A DNA stretch of 64,000 nucleotides from Chryseobacterium camelliae (GTDB taxonomy: Bacteria; Bacteroidota; Bacteroidia; Flavobacteriales; Weeksellaceae): positions 248,001-312,000 of the forward strand of contig NZ_CP115859.1 of the NCBI RefSeq assembly GCF_027920545.1, in the 5' to 3' direction. How positions within the stretch are numbered: the first letter of the stretch is position 1; each line of letters opens with the position of its first letter. The position numbers were made by a program, and so were the translations under genes. The notes beneath the pieces are model-generated. The model saw only the letters and a list, made by a program, of their open reading frames with translations. It was not told the origin of the DNA and made no database searches. Positions 1 to 9,034 of this stretch are shown piece by piece.

Positions 1-2
1 AA

Positions 3-341
3 GGCTTGTCACAATCTTCTCAAAACCTGATTAAACTGGTAATTAAGCAAGGTCGTGAAGCTCAGTTAAAAAATATTGCTCAGGAATTCATCAATAAAGT
101 TGAAGATATCAATGGAGTACAGAGACTTACTCTTACTACTGCTTCAGAAATATCGAATGCTAATATTGAAGAGATCTTAAAATCAAGTAAACTTGTCAAT
201 ACAAGCGCCAACTTCGATTTAAAAAGAATTATCAATCCTGAAATTTTAGGAGGATACATTCTAAGAGTAGGAGACCAGCAGATTGATGCGTCTGTAAAAA
301 CTAAGCTTAACCAAGTTAAAAAAGATTTTCAATTAAATTAA
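3..341 (+). CDS. atpH: F1Fo ATP synthase subunit delta (C-terminal part)
   Basis: This is the last ~112 residues of the delta (OSCP-like) stalk subunit, which ties the F1 catalytic head to the peripheral stalk on the inner face of the inner membrane. The reading frame is open to the left edge, so the start lies outside the window; the TTG at position 6 is internal. The C-terminal part of the family is recognisable in the segment ending GGYILRVGDQQIDASVKTKL. A complete family member is about 180 residues. The gene lies 18 nt upstream of atpA in the usual b-delta-alpha-gamma order. Confidence 0.93.
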   Translation, partial: GLSQSSQNLIKLVIKQGREAQLKNIAQEFINKVEDINGVQRLTLTTASEISNANIEEILKSSKLVNTSANFDLKRIINPEILGGYILRVGDQQIDASVKTKLNQVKKDFQLN

Positions 342-359
342 GAAAAAAACAACCATACA

Positions 360-1937
360 ATGGCAGAAATAAATCCGGCAGAAGTATCTGCGATCTTAAA
401 ACAGCAATTGGCCAACTTCGACACTCAATCTAATGTTGAGGAAGTAGGTACAGTTTTAACCATCGGTGATGGTATCGCTCGTGTATACGGGTTAGAAAAC
501 GTACAATACGGAGAGTTGGTGAAATTTTCTAGTGATGTAGAAGGTATTGTACTAAACCTTGAAGAAGACAACGTAGGTGTTGCTTTGCTAGGTGAAAGTA
601 AATTAGTAAAAGAAGGAGATACAGTAACAAGAACAAACAGAATTTCTTCTATCAAAGTAGGAGAAGGAATGTTAGGAAGAGTAGTGGATACTCTAGGTAA
701 CCCTATCGATGGTAAAGGTCCTATTACTGGGGAATTATACGAAATGCCATTGGAAAGAAAAGCTCCCGGAGTTATTTACAGACAACCGGTAACTGAGCCT
801 TTACAGTCTGGTATCGTTGCTATTGACGCGATGATTCCTGTAGGAAGAGGGCAAAGAGAGCTTATCATTGGTGACAGACAGACAGGTAAAACTACTGTTG
901 CGATCGATACGATCATCAACCAAAAAGAATTTTTTGATGCTGGTAAACCAGTATATTGTATATATGTTGCTATTGGTCAGAAAGCTTCTACTGTAGCACA
1001 AATCGTTAAAACCCTTTCTGATAAAGGAGCTTTAGCATATACGGTAATTGTTGCGGCTAACGCATCGGATCCGGTTCCAATGCAGGTATATTCTGCGATG
1101 GCAGGTGCTGCGATCGGAGAGTTCTTCAGAGACACCGGTAGACCAGCTTTGATTGTTTATGATGATTTATCTAAACAAGCGGTTGCTTACCGTGAGCTTT
1201 CTCTACTATTGAGAAGACCACCGGGTCGTGAGGCTTATCCTGGAGACGTTTTCTATCTTCACTCAAGATTATTGGAAAGAGCGGCAAAAGTTATCGCTGA
1301 TGATAATATCGCAAGCCAAATGAACGACTTACCTGAATCTTTGAAGCCAATCGTAAAAGGGGGTGGTTCATTAACGGCACTTCCGATCATTGAAACTCAG
1401 GCTGGAGATGTTTCTGCATATATCCCTACCAACGTAATCTCTATTACAGACGGACAGATCTTCTTGGAGTCTGATCTATTCAACTCAGGGGTTCGTCCTG
1501 CAATCAACGTAGGTATCTCTGTATCAAGGGTAGGAGGTAATGCTCAGATCAAATCAATGAAAAAAGTTTCTGGTACTCTTAAATTAGACCAGGCTCAGTA
1601 TAAAGAATTAGAAGCGTTTGCTAAGTTCGGATCTGATCTTGATGCTGCTACTTTAGCGGTAATCTCTAAAGGAGAAAGAAACGTAGAAATCCTTAAGCAG
1701 CCGGTAAATGCACCACTTCCTGTAGACAGTCAGGTAGCGATCGTATATGCCGGAACAGAAAACTTAATGAGAAACGTTCCTATCAGAAAAATTAAAGAAT
1801 TCCAACACGAATATATCGAGTTCCTAAGATCTAAGCACCCTGAAACAATGGCTGCAATTAAAGCTGGAAAAATCGATAACGAGATTACAGGAGTTCTTAA
1901 GCAGGCAGCTAACGATTTAGCTTCTAAATATAACTAA
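360..1937 (+). CDS. atpA: F1Fo ATP synthase subunit alpha
   Basis: The non-catalytic nucleotide-binding subunit of the F1 hexamer, 525 residues, which is full family length. The N-terminal beta-barrel covers roughly residues 25-95. The Walker A loop GDRQTGKT is at 171-178, followed by the central ATPase domain and a helical C-terminal domain. The signature [14 protein letters not shown] near residue 380 is typical of alpha subunits. It is in operon with atpH upstream and atpG downstream. The atpA-atpG gap is unusually long and holds an inverted repeat (1941-2016). atpD and atpC are not adjacent, which is usual for Bacteroidota. Confidence 0.98.
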   Translation: MAEINPAEVSAILKQQLANFDTQSNVEEVGTVLTIGDGIARVYGLENVQYGELVKFSSDVEGIVLNLEEDNVGVALLGESKLVKEGDTVTRTNRISSIKVGEGMLGRVVDTLGNPIDGKGPITGELYEMPLERKAPGVIYRQPVTEPLQSGIVAIDAMIPVGRGQRELIIGDRQTGKTTVAIDTIINQKEFFDAGKPVYCIYVAIGQKASTVAQIVKTLSDKGALAYTVIVAANASDPVPMQVYSAMAGAAIGEFFRDTGRPALIVYDDLSKQAVAYRELSLLLRRPPGREAYPGDVFYLHSRLLERAAKVIADDNIASQMNDLPESLKPIVKGGGSLTALPIIETQAGDVSAYIPTNVISITDGQIFLESDLFNSGVRPAINVGISVSRVGGNAQIKSMKKVSGTLKLDQAQYKELEAFAKFGSDLDAATLAVISKGERNVEILKQPVNAPLPVDSQVAIVYAGTENLMRNVPIRKIKEFQHEYIEFLRSKHPETMAAIKAGKIDNEITGVLKQAANDLASKYN

Positions 1938-1940
1938 AAA

Positions 1941-2016
1941 TTAGTTGATGGTTTTTGGTTGATAGTTGACAGAATTTTCTAAAACTAGCAACCAACAACC
2001 GACAACCAACAACTAA
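1941..2016. repeat. Imperfect inverted repeat inside the atp operon
   Basis: The spacer between atpA and atpG is a near-palindrome. The left arm (1941-1971), built of GTTG/GGTTG steps, matches the reverse complement of the right arm (1985-2016), built of CAAC/CCAAC steps, at about 25 of 32 positions, with a short AT-rich loop. Each arm is internally repetitive at 6-8 nt spacing. No gene fits. The transcript could fold into a long hairpin between two co-transcribed genes. Confidence 0.7.
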
Positions 2017-2023
2017 CCCAAAT

Positions 2024-2887
2024 ATGGCAAACTTAAAAGAAATACGAGGTAGAATCAGTTCAATTTCATCTACGATGCAAATTACACGTGCTATGAAAAT
2101 GGTTTCGGCAGCGAAACTAAAGAAGGCACAAGATGCTATCGTAATGTTGAGACCATATTCTGAAAAGCTTCAGGAGATTATCCAGAATGTAAATTCAAGC
2201 TCAGATCCTGATCAGGTTTCTATTTATGCTCAGAAAAGAGAGGTGAAAAGAGTGCTTTTTATTGCGGTAACTTCTAACAGAGGTTTGGCAGGAGCTTTCA
2301 ACTCATCTATCGTAAAAGAGCTTAACAGTCAGTTTCAGAATAATTCTCAGTACGAAATTGAGGTTCTTACCATTGGTAAAAAAGTTTTTGATGCTGTAAG
2401 AAAAAACAGAACGGTATTTTCTAACGAAAGTGCAGTATATGATAATCTTACATTCGACAGAGTTGCTAATGTTACAGAAGGGGTAATGAAGAGCTTCAGA
2501 GATGGTAAATTTGATGAAGTGTATTTGATTTACAATAAATTTGTAAACGCTGCAACCCAGGAGGTCATTGCAGAACAGCTTCTTCCTATTTCAATGCCTG
2601 AAACACAAAAAACAGAAGTAGAAACTGATTATATCTTTGAACCTAACAAAAATGAGATTTTAGATAATTTGATTCCAAAATCAATTAAAACTCAGGTTTT
2701 CAAAGCGGTTTTAGATTCTGTAGCCTCTGAACACGGAGCAAGAATGACGGCAATGCATAAAGCAACAGATAATGCACAAGCATTGAAAAACGATCTTGTG
2801 ATTTTCTACAACAAAGCAAGACAGGCTGCTATTACAAACGAAATCTTAGAAATCGTTTCAGGAGCTGAAGCTTTAAAGAATTCATAA
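2024..2887 (+). CDS. atpG: F1Fo ATP synthase subunit gamma
   Basis: The central rotating shaft of F1, 287 residues, full length. The N-terminal signature (IRGRISSISSTMQITRAMKM) and the C-terminal helix ending ARQAAITNEILEIVSGAEAL are the two coiled-coil strands that enter the alpha/beta ring. A strong intrinsic terminator follows at once, so this is the last gene of the operon. Confidence 0.97.
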   Translation: MANLKEIRGRISSISSTMQITRAMKMVSAAKLKKAQDAIVMLRPYSEKLQEIIQNVNSSSDPDQVSIYAQKREVKRVLFIAVTSNRGLAGAFNSSIVKELNSQFQNNSQYEIEVLTIGKKVFDAVRKNRTVFSNESAVYDNLTFDRVANVTEGVMKSFRDGKFDEVYLIYNKFVNAATQEVIAEQLLPISMPETQKTEVETDYIFEPNKNEILDNLIPKSIKTQVFKAVLDSVASEHGARMTAMHKATDNAQALKNDLVIFYNKARQAAITNEILEIVSGAEALKNS

Positions 2888-2918
2888 ATGAACTAGTATT
2901 TATAAAATCTATAATACT

Positions 2919-2949
2919 GAAAGCATCGAATATTTTCGATGCTTTTTTT
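2919..2949 (+). terminator. Intrinsic terminator of the atp operon
   Basis: An 11-bp stem (AAAGCATCGAA / TTCGATGCTTT) with a 4-nt loop is followed by a run of T, 32 nt after the atpG stop codon. Confidence 0.85.
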
Positions 2950-2990
2950 GTTTTCGGGAATTCCCTACTATAGAAATGGGATTTTTACGA

Positions 2991-3021
2991 TTGTGATATT
3001 TTCGGTTTAAGTGTAAATTTG
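2991..3021 (+). promoter_or_regulatory. Candidate Bacteroidota sigma-A promoter
   Basis: TTG at 2991-2993, 20-nt spacer, then TAAATTTG at 3014-3021, fitting the flavobacterial -33 TTG / -7 TAnnTTTG consensus. It lies 31 nt upstream of the T9SS gene at 3053 and just after the atp terminator. Confidence 0.6.
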
Positions 3022-3052
3022 TTGAATTAAAAACTAAAAAACCAACTTATCC

Positions 3053-3529
3053 ATGAAAACAAAATTCTATTTTTCGTTTTTTTTGTTGTTATTTTCTTTC
3101 GTGAGCTTTGCTCAGATGTCAGTAAATGCTTCTGGAGGGGGTGTTGCGAATGTTAACAATACAATTTCATATTCGATAGGTCAGCCTTTTTATCATCAGG
3201 TAAACGGAGGAGGGTTCATACTCATAGAAGGTGTTCAGCAGCCTTATGAAATTATAACCATGGGAACAAGCGATTACTCCGGTATAGAATTGGGGATGAA
3301 AGTTTATCCTAATCCAACTTCTTCATTACTTTTTCTTAAAATAGACGGTATGGCTCTTAAAGATTTGAGCTACCAGTTGTTCGATTCTTCCGGACGAAAT
3401 ATTTTCCATGAAAAAATAAGACAGGTTGAAACATCTATTGACCTGGGTTCAAAACCTTCCGGGGTTTACATCTTAAGTGTATTTAATACTGAAAAAAATA
3501 TTAAAACCTTCAAAATCATTAAAAACTAA
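3053..3529 (+). CDS. Small secreted protein with T9SS type A sorting domain
   Basis: 158 residues. An N-terminal signal peptide ends near SFVSFAQ, then comes a short body (about 22-75) rich in Gly/Asn with GGGVANVNNTISYSIGQPF. The C-terminal ~75-residue T9SS type A sorting domain contains the hallmark VYPNPTSS and ends in a basic strand (KTFKIIKN). The protein should be exported by the Sec route and then through the type IX secretion system to the cell surface. The function of the short body is not recognised. The next gene starts 16 nt downstream on the same strand, so the two are probably co-transcribed. Confidence 0.85.
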   Translation: MKTKFYFSFFLLLFSFVSFAQMSVNASGGGVANVNNTISYSIGQPFYHQVNGGGFILIEGVQQPYEIITMGTSDYSGIELGMKVYPNPTSSLLFLKIDGMALKDLSYQLFDSSGRNIFHEKIRQVETSIDLGSKPSGVYILSVFNTEKNIKTFKIIKN

Positions 3530-3545
3530 TACAAAAATAAGGATC

Positions 3546-5480
3546 ATGAAAAAAATCTCTCACTTAGTGAAAATGGCCGTATTGGCTTATTTTTTCTTAT
3601 TATTTCAAAACTTTTATGCTCAGGCACCCGATAAAATGAGCTATCAGGCAGTAGTAAGAAATGCAAGCAATGCTTTGATAACGAACCAGGCTATCGGAGT
3701 AAGAATAAGTATTTTAAGAACATCTCCAGCAGGAACAGAAATATACAAAGAAGTTTTCGCTCCTAATCCGACAACCAGCGCAAGTGGACTTTTGTCGTTG
3801 GAAATAGGTTCCGGAACACCGGTTACAGGTACTTTTGCAGCTATTGACTGGGCTCAGGGTCCTTATTTTGCTAAAGTGGAAATTGATCCTGCAGGAGGCA
3901 CAAACTATACACTTACTTCAAATTCTCAACTTTTAAGCGTGCCTTATGCGTTATTTGCTAAATCTACATCAGGAGTAAGCGGTACAGCCAATACAGTACC
4001 AAAATTTACTTCTGCCAATGCCATTGGTAATTCACAATTAACAGATGATGGAACAAGTGTGGGAGTAAATACGGGTACATTAAGTCCTAATATAAAATTT
4101 CAGGTCACCGCCGGTTCAATTGGTAATACAATCAGAGGAACTTTAATTGGAACTCCATCCACTTCTATTGCTACGGCCGGCTCTATCTATGGTGAATCAA
4201 CCACAGGAATCGGAGTGATTGGAGTGAGTGGTTCTCAAAACGGAGTGTATGGTTTATCCACCGGAACGTTAGGAGGCACAGTTGGGGTAAGTACAGGAAC
4301 CGGAAACGGAATCTGGGGAGTTGCAACCGGAGCGGGTGTTGCAGGTTTTTTTGACGGCGGAACAACAGGACGCGGAATTATTGTATCCACTGGAGCTTCA
4401 GGATTCGGAACAAGCACTCCTACGGGTAGACTTACAGTTATGCAACCAGCGACTCCACTTGCGGGAGTAGATGATTTCCCTGCTATATCAGGATATTCTT
4501 ATACAGTACAAGGAGCGCTTAAAGGTGGGGTTTATGGATATTATAACGGAAGCAACTACGGAACAGGTCTGCAAGGTACTGGTTACAATGGAGTAAATAA
4601 TACAGATGCCAATACAATTTTCGGTGTAGGAAATCAGGATTTGGGAGTTTATGGTTCTGCTAATACGGCAGGTGTAATGGGTGGTTCGATAGGAGGAATA
4701 GGAGTGGTGGGATATAATAAAAACGCATCTTTTGCAGCAACTACCGGTATTGGAAATACCTATGGAGTCTATGGAAATTCTCAAACTGTAGGTGGTGCTA
4801 CCGTTCCGAATGTACGTTACGGAGTCTATGGATTTGCTTCAGGTGCTACTACAAATTATGCGGGCTATTTCTCTGGAAACGTTAATGTTACAGGGTCTAT
4901 TTCCAAAGGAAGTGGAACCTTTAAAATCGATCACCCTGTTGACCCAGAAAATAAATATCTGTATCATAGTTTTGTTGAAAGTCCGGATATGATGAATGTA
5001 TATAATGGAAATATTGCGACTGATGCTAATGGCTATGCAACCGTAAAATTGCCAGGATATTTTGATGCATTAAACAAGGACTTCCGTTATCAGTTGACTG
5101 TAATAGGAACCTTTGCAAATGCTATTGTTTCTCAGGAAGTAAATAATAATACTTTTGTGATCAGAACAGATAAACCTTCAGTGAAAGTAAGCTGGCAGGT
5201 GACAGGAATAAGAAATGACGGTTATGCCAAAGCGCACCGCATTATTCCTGAAGTAGACAAAGAGCCGGAAATGAAAGGTAAATATCTACATCCTGTGGAA
5301 ATGGGTAAATCTCCACGCCTAGGCATTGACGAATATACCCGTCCTAAAGATCCTTCTGAAATCAAAAAAGATAAAGAAGTAAAAAGTAGTAGTGATGCAG
5401 AAAAATCGATTTCAATCCAGCAGAATAAAGATGAAATAGCGGGAGTACATATTAAAAATCAAACTGCAGAAAAACAGTAG
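3546..5480 (+). CDS. Large secreted glycine-rich protein with tail-fibre-like repeats
   Basis: 644 residues from the ATG at 3546, chosen because it begins a clean signal peptide (MKKISHLVKMAVLAYFFLLF...YAQ). A longer frame from 3477 would overlap the previous gene. Residues ~30-130 form a conserved N-terminal domain starting DKMSYQAVVRN, common in Bacteroidota surface proteins. Residues ~170-455 carry many GVYG/GVVG/GVMG turns, about every 15-25 residues, suggesting a beta-helical or trimeric fibre stalk. The conserved C-terminal block begins GTFKIDHPVDPENKYLYHSF. The last ~40 residues are charged and low in complexity. No T9SS tail is present. Surface adhesion or a fibre role is inference. 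Confidence 0.75.
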   Translation: MKKISHLVKMAVLAYFFLLFQNFYAQAPDKMSYQAVVRNASNALITNQAIGVRISILRTSPAGTEIYKEVFAPNPTTSASGLLSLEIGSGTPVTGTFAAIDWAQGPYFAKVEIDPAGGTNYTLTSNSQLLSVPYALFAKSTSGVSGTANTVPKFTSANAIGNSQLTDDGTSVGVNTGTLSPNIKFQVTAGSIGNTIRGTLIGTPSTSIATAGSIYGESTTGIGVIGVSGSQNGVYGLSTGTLGGTVGVSTGTGNGIWGVATGAGVAGFFDGGTTGRGIIVSTGASGFGTSTPTGRLTVMQPATPLAGVDDFPAISGYSYTVQGALKGGVYGYYNGSNYGTGLQGTGYNGVNNTDANTIFGVGNQDLGVYGSANTAGVMGGSIGGIGVVGYNKNASFAATTGIGNTYGVYGNSQTVGGATVPNVRYGVYGFASGATTNYAGYFSGNVNVTGSISKGSGTFKIDHPVDPENKYLYHSFVESPDMMNVYNGNIATDANGYATVKLPGYFDALNKDFRYQLTVIGTFANAIVSQEVNNNTFVIRTDKPSVKVSWQVTGIRNDGYAKAHRIIPEVDKEPEMKGKYLHPVEMGKSPRLGIDEYTRPKDPSEIKKDKEVKSSSDAEKSISIQQNKDEIAGVHIKNQTAEKQ

Positions 5481-5503
5481 TTTTCTTCATATTAATTTTT
5501 TTC

Positions 5504-5541
5504 AAAGAATCAGCTATTCAGATGGTATAGCTGATTCTTTT
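5504..5541 (+). terminator. Intrinsic terminator
   Basis: A stem of about 14 bp (AAAGAATCAGCTAT / ATAGCTGATTCTTT) with a 9-nt loop and T tail follows the tail-fibre-like gene. The remaining space to 5726 shows only a -7-like box. Confidence 0.8.
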
Positions 5542-5693
5542 ATATTTAAAAAAAGCGGATTATGAAGCTGAGCTTTTCAAAAAAGAAAAGAAACTGGAAT
5601 ATATCACTGTTTTTCAATAGGTAAGAGATTGATTCTATTAGCTGTTTTTAAGATTTCTAAGGAATAGGCAAGATTTAATTGTTTTATTTTGTA

Positions 5694-5701
5694 TATCTTT
5701 G
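5694..5701 (+). promoter_or_regulatory. Candidate -7 element
   Basis: TATCTTTG matches TAnnTTTG, 25 nt upstream of the CNNM/CBS gene. No TTG sits at the preferred 17-20 nt spacing, so support is partial. Confidence 0.4.
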
Positions 5702-5726
5702 TATTTAAATTTATATTAATTTCTAA

Positions 5727-7085
5727 ATGGATTCGGACATAGTCAGGCTTTTGTTGGCCTTATTACTTGTTTTACTTAATGGCTTTTTCGTAGCCGCAGA
5801 ATTTTCAATTGTTAAAGTTCGTTATTCACAAATACAGCTAAAAGCCGCAGAAGGTAACTCTATGGCAAAGCAGGCAGAGCATATCATCAAGCATCTTGAT
5901 GAGTATTTATCTGCAACGCAATTAGGAATTACACTGGCTTCCCTGGCTTTAGGTTGGGTAGGGGAAAGTGCTTTGCACCATATCGTAGCAAATATTTTTA
6001 ACTCTCTTAGCATTAATCTTAGCGAATCATCCATAACTTCGGTTTCATTGATAATTAGCTTTGTATTAATTACCATTATGCACATTGTCTTTGGGGAACT
6101 TATTCCTAAGTCAATTGCGATCAGAAAGTCGGAAGCGACAACAATGGCAACAGCAGTTCCTTTGAGAGTTTTCTATACCATCTTCAAACCGTTTATCTGG
6201 TTGATGAACTCTATGTCGAATGCTTTTTTAAGAATCGTAAAAATTCATCCGGCTTCGGAGCAGGAAATCCACTCTACGGAAGAATTGCAGCTTTTGGTAA
6301 AGCAAAGTGCCGATAGCGGAGAAATTGAGGAGGAGAACTATGAAATCATTAAGAACGCGTTTGATTTTACGGATCACTCTGCAAAACAGATTATGGTTCC
6401 CCGTCAGAATATAACTTCTATTGATTTTGAAGAAGATATCAACGAGATTATCAACAAAATTATGGACAGCGGGTATTCCCGTATTCCTGTTTATGAAGAT
6501 TCAATAGATAATGTGGTTGGTATTTTATATACAAAAGAAATCATCAGAGAATTTGTAAAAAGAAAAGGAGAGCTGAATCATGATGATTTAAAAGAACTGA
6601 TGCGTGATGCGTTCTTTGTGGTGGGAAGTAAGAAGATTTCAGATTTATTGAAAATTTTCCAGCAGAAGAAGCAGCATTTGGCAATCGTAATCGATGAATT
6701 CGGAGGAACGGAAGGAATTATTACTCTTGAAGATATTTTAGAGGAGCTTGTTGGAGAAATCCAGGATGAAGAGGATGACGAGGAAAAGATTGTCGATAAA
6801 ATCGGTGAAAATATTTATTGGGTTCAGGCAACTCAGCCATTGGATGAAATTAATGAGTTTTTACCTAAGAAATTACCTCTTTCAGAAGAAAGTGAATACA
6901 ATACATTAGCAGGATTTATTCTTCATGCGTTGGAGGATATTCCGGAGGAAAACCAGGAGTTCGACTTAGACAGCTATCATTTCAAAATTCTGAAAATGAA
7001 TAATAAAAGTGTCGAGCTTGTGGAATTGGTGTATGTACAGCCTAATAATACAAATGAATTGGCAGATAAATTAGGAGAAGTTTAA
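5727..7085 (+). CDS. Hemolysin-family CNNM/CBS/CorC membrane protein
   Basis: 452 residues. The N-terminal CNNM (DUF21) domain, about residues 1-190, has three or four hydrophobic segments, beginning LLLALLLVLLNGFFVAAEFS. A pair of CBS motifs follows at about 210-335 (IMVPRQNITSIDF..., GGTEGIITLEDILEELVGEI), then a CorC_HlyC domain to about residue 430. Family members are linked to Mg2+/Co2+ efflux, and the hemolysin name is historical. The fused architecture resembles GldE, but no gliding-gene context is seen, so that name is not used. clpS follows 11 nt later, possibly co-transcribed. Confidence 0.9.
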   Translation: MDSDIVRLLLALLLVLLNGFFVAAEFSIVKVRYSQIQLKAAEGNSMAKQAEHIIKHLDEYLSATQLGITLASLALGWVGESALHHIVANIFNSLSINLSESSITSVSLIISFVLITIMHIVFGELIPKSIAIRKSEATTMATAVPLRVFYTIFKPFIWLMNSMSNAFLRIVKIHPASEQEIHSTEELQLLVKQSADSGEIEEENYEIIKNAFDFTDHSAKQIMVPRQNITSIDFEEDINEIINKIMDSGYSRIPVYEDSIDNVVGILYTKEIIREFVKRKGELNHDDLKELMRDAFFVVGSKKISDLLKIFQQKKQHLAIVIDEFGGTEGIITLEDILEELVGEIQDEEDDEEKIVDKIGENIYWVQATQPLDEINEFLPKKLPLSEESEYNTLAGFILHALEDIPEENQEFDLDSYHFKILKMNNKSVELVELVYVQPNNTNELADKLGEV

Positions 7086-7096
7086 AATTAGGGAAT

Positions 7097-7402
7097 ATGT
7101 TTTTTCATAACCATATAGAAGATTACGAAAACCCGAAACGACAGTATGAAGAAGAAGTACTTGTACTGGATGATTTGGATGAAGTGTACAAGCTGGTATT
7201 GCATAATGACGATGTACATACTTTCGATTATGTGATAGATTCTCTGATCGAGATTTGTAAGCATACACTGGAACAGGCTGAACAATGTACCATATTAGTA
7301 CATTTCAAGGGCAAATGCACTGTAAAAACAGGCTCAATGGATCTTTTGAAGCCTATGCATGAAAAATTGATTTCAAGGGAATTAACAAGTGAAATTGTGT
7401 AA
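7097..7402 (+). CDS. clpS: ATP-dependent Clp protease adaptor ClpS
   Basis: 101 residues. ClpS binds N-end-rule substrates and delivers them to ClpA/ClpC with ClpP. The family core is visible: YKLVLHNDDVHTFDYVIDSL, with the conserved HNDD motif that caps the substrate N-terminus, then the helix-strand region with CTILVHFKG, and a C-terminal LISRELTSEIV. The N-terminal ~20 residues are variable, as in other members. A hairpin terminator follows. Confidence 0.93.
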   Translation: MFFHNHIEDYENPKRQYEEEVLVLDDLDEVYKLVLHNDDVHTFDYVIDSLIEICKHTLEQAEQCTILVHFKGKCTVKTGSMDLLKPMHEKLISRELTSEIV

Positions 7403-7433
7403 GATTTTTTTAATCTTTATTAATGATAAAATA

Positions 7434-7466
7434 AAAAGAGTTCAGGATTTCCTAAACTCTTTTTTA
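7434..7466 (+). terminator. Intrinsic terminator after clpS
   Basis: AGAGTTCAGG / CCTAAACTCT stem with one mismatch, a short loop, and a following T run. Confidence 0.7.
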
Positions 7467-7510
7467 TTTAAAACTTATTCAATAGTTCTGTTATACTAAG
7501 CAGATAAAAT

Positions 7511-7585
7511 GTCATTCCGACGGAGGAGGAATCTTTTGATAGTAGTTTGAGATTCTTCACTTCACCCTATTACGTTCAGAATGAC
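7511..7585. repeat. 75-bp palindromic intergenic repeat (GTCATTC ends)
   Basis: Bounded by GTCATTC (7511-7517) and GAATGAC (7579-7585). Inside it carries GAGGAATCTT on the left and GAGATTCTTCACTTC on the right, so the element can fold on itself. A second copy lies at 40858-40928 and a related core at 17421-17443. No coding potential was seen. Confidence 0.7.
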
Positions 7586-7590
7586 AAGTT

Positions 7591-7630
7591 ATCTATAACA
7601 TTTTGATTCTTGTTATAGATAGTAGTTTTT
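7591..7630 (+). terminator. Hairpin next to the repeat, terminator-like
   Basis: ATCTATAACA (7591-7600) pairs with TGTTATAGAT (7611-7620) and a T run follows at about 7625 on the plus strand. It could be part of the neighbouring repeat or a second terminator for clpS. The rest of 7403-7677 holds nothing recognisable. Confidence 0.45.
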
Positions 7631-7677
7631 TTAAGTCTTCTAACTCTTCTTTTATTCTGTATCAAGAATTAAAATGA

Positions 7678-9033
7678 TTACCAGTTTTTATCCACCATAT
7701 AAATAAGCTGGGTCATTACCGTAGCACCAAGAAGTAATTCTCTTCTGTTAACTTTCTCAAAAGTATCTTCTTCGGTATGGTGAATATCAAAATATCTCTG
7801 AGAATCCGGAACAAGCTCAGCAGTGGGAACTCCCATATCCCGAAGCGGGTAAATATCAGTTCCGGAATATTGATTTTCAAAATCATAAGCTCCGTAAGGA
7901 AGAAACAGGCTTTTCCAGCCTTGAATCTGTTTTCTTTTCGTTTCATCCATTTCCAGAGCAACTCCTCTCGGAGTAAATCCTCCTGCATCAGATTCTATGG
8001 CGAAAATGTGTTTTTCGTTGTTTTCTTTAGCTGTTTTACCATATTGTATTCCGCCTTTTACTCCATTTTCTTCGTTAGCGAAACAAACCACCCGAATCGT
8101 ATGATTATTTTGAATTCCCAATTTTTTGAATGTTCTCAACACTTCAATACTTTGAACAATTCCGGCTCCGTCATCATGAGCGCCCTCACCGACATCCCAG
8201 GAGTCTAAGTGCCCCCCCACAACGATTACATTTTGATCTTTTTTTCCTGTGATTTCACCAATAACAGAATGGGAGAGTCTTTCTCCTTTCATGCCACAGT
8301 TGGAGTTAAGTTTTGCCGTAACTTTTTGAGATTTCAAAAGCTTTTCAAGCTCATCGGCAACGGTATTTCCAATGGCAACCGCAGGAATTTTTTTATCATC
8401 CTGATAACGCATGGCTCCGGTATGCGGAACATCATCAAAAGCTGAGGAAAGAGATCTGATAATGGCAAATTTTCCGCCTTTTTTTGCTGTTAATGAAGCG
8501 GCTGTTGTTCTGTATTTTGCCGCATCACTATATCCTTTAAACGTTTCGATATAAGACTGACTAAACGGATAGTTGAAGAAAACAATTTTATCTTTTACCT
8601 TTTCTGCAGGTAGTTTTTCATACTCATCCATAGATTTTACCATGATAATTTCTCCCGAAATGTTTTTACCGCCTGTTCCTTCGGAATTTCCTAAAGAAAG
8701 CATTTTTAAGCTTTTCCATTTTCCCGCATCGGTTTTGATCTGTAAAGATTCTTTGCCTCTTTCCCAAACCGGAATCATGACCTCCTGTAACCAGACTTTA
8801 TCGGCTCCTGCATCACGAAGCTGTTGTGCAGCCCATTGAACGGATTTTTCATAAGCTGCAGAACCGCTCAGGCGATGTCCTATATTTTTAGTTAAATCTC
8901 TGAGTTCATTATAAGCTTTTCCGTTATTTAAAATTTCTGTTGAAATCTTACTGAATTGTATTGAATCTTCTTTGGTCTGTGCTACAGCGGCGAGATTCAA
9001 TACGATGCATATTGTTCCTAAAACTTTTTTCAT
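7678..9033 (-). CDS. Secreted M28-family zinc peptidase (active copy)
   Basis: 451 residues with a signal peptide (…LAAVAQ). Signs of an M28 aminopeptidase/carboxypeptidase: a PA-like insert at about 125-245, then a catalytic domain with H275 in GGHLDSWD, D287 in HDDGAG, catalytic base and ligand E321-E322 in ANEENG, D349 in ESDAGG and a final His near 418 in DIHHTEED. All five metal ligands and the base are present. It would cleave peptides in the periplasm or at the surface. It starts 1 nt after the stop of the upstream paralogue, so both are surely co-transcribed. Confidence 0.9.
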   Translation of the reverse strand: MKKVLGTICIVLNLAAVAQTKEDSIQFSKISTEILNNGKAYNELRDLTKNIGHRLSGSAAYEKSVQWAAQQLRDAGADKVWLQEVMIPVWERGKESLQIKTDAGKWKSLKMLSLGNSEGTGGKNISGEIIMVKSMDEYEKLPAEKVKDKIVFFNYPFSQSYIETFKGYSDAAKYRTTAASLTAKKGGKFAIIRSLSSAFDDVPHTGAMRYQDDKKIPAVAIGNTVADELEKLLKSQKVTAKLNSNCGMKGERLSHSVIGEITGKKDQNVIVVGGHLDSWDVGEGAHDDGAGIVQSIEVLRTFKKLGIQNNHTIRVVCFANEENGVKGGIQYGKTAKENNEKHIFAIESDAGGFTPRGVALEMDETKRKQIQGWKSLFLPYGAYDFENQYSGTDIYPLRDMGVPTAELVPDSQRYFDIHHTEEDTFEKVNRRELLLGATVMTQLIYMVDKNW

Positions 9034-9034
9034 T

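Noticed and set aside
360..2887. Operon lacking atpD and atpC after atpG
   Set aside because: In Bacteroidota the beta and epsilon genes normally lie elsewhere, so this is not a deletion.
4183..4992. Several opposite-strand or shifted frames over the glycine-rich gene
   Set aside because: They arise from the repetitive Gly codons and have no protein-like composition.
5562..5624. 20-residue frame starting MKLSFSKKKRNW after the tail-fibre gene
   Set aside because: Very short, no leader motif, conserved context or clear promoter; likely chance.
5727..7085. Naming the CNNM/CBS protein GldE
   Set aside because: No gliding genes are nearby, and the architecture is shared by many CorC-like proteins.
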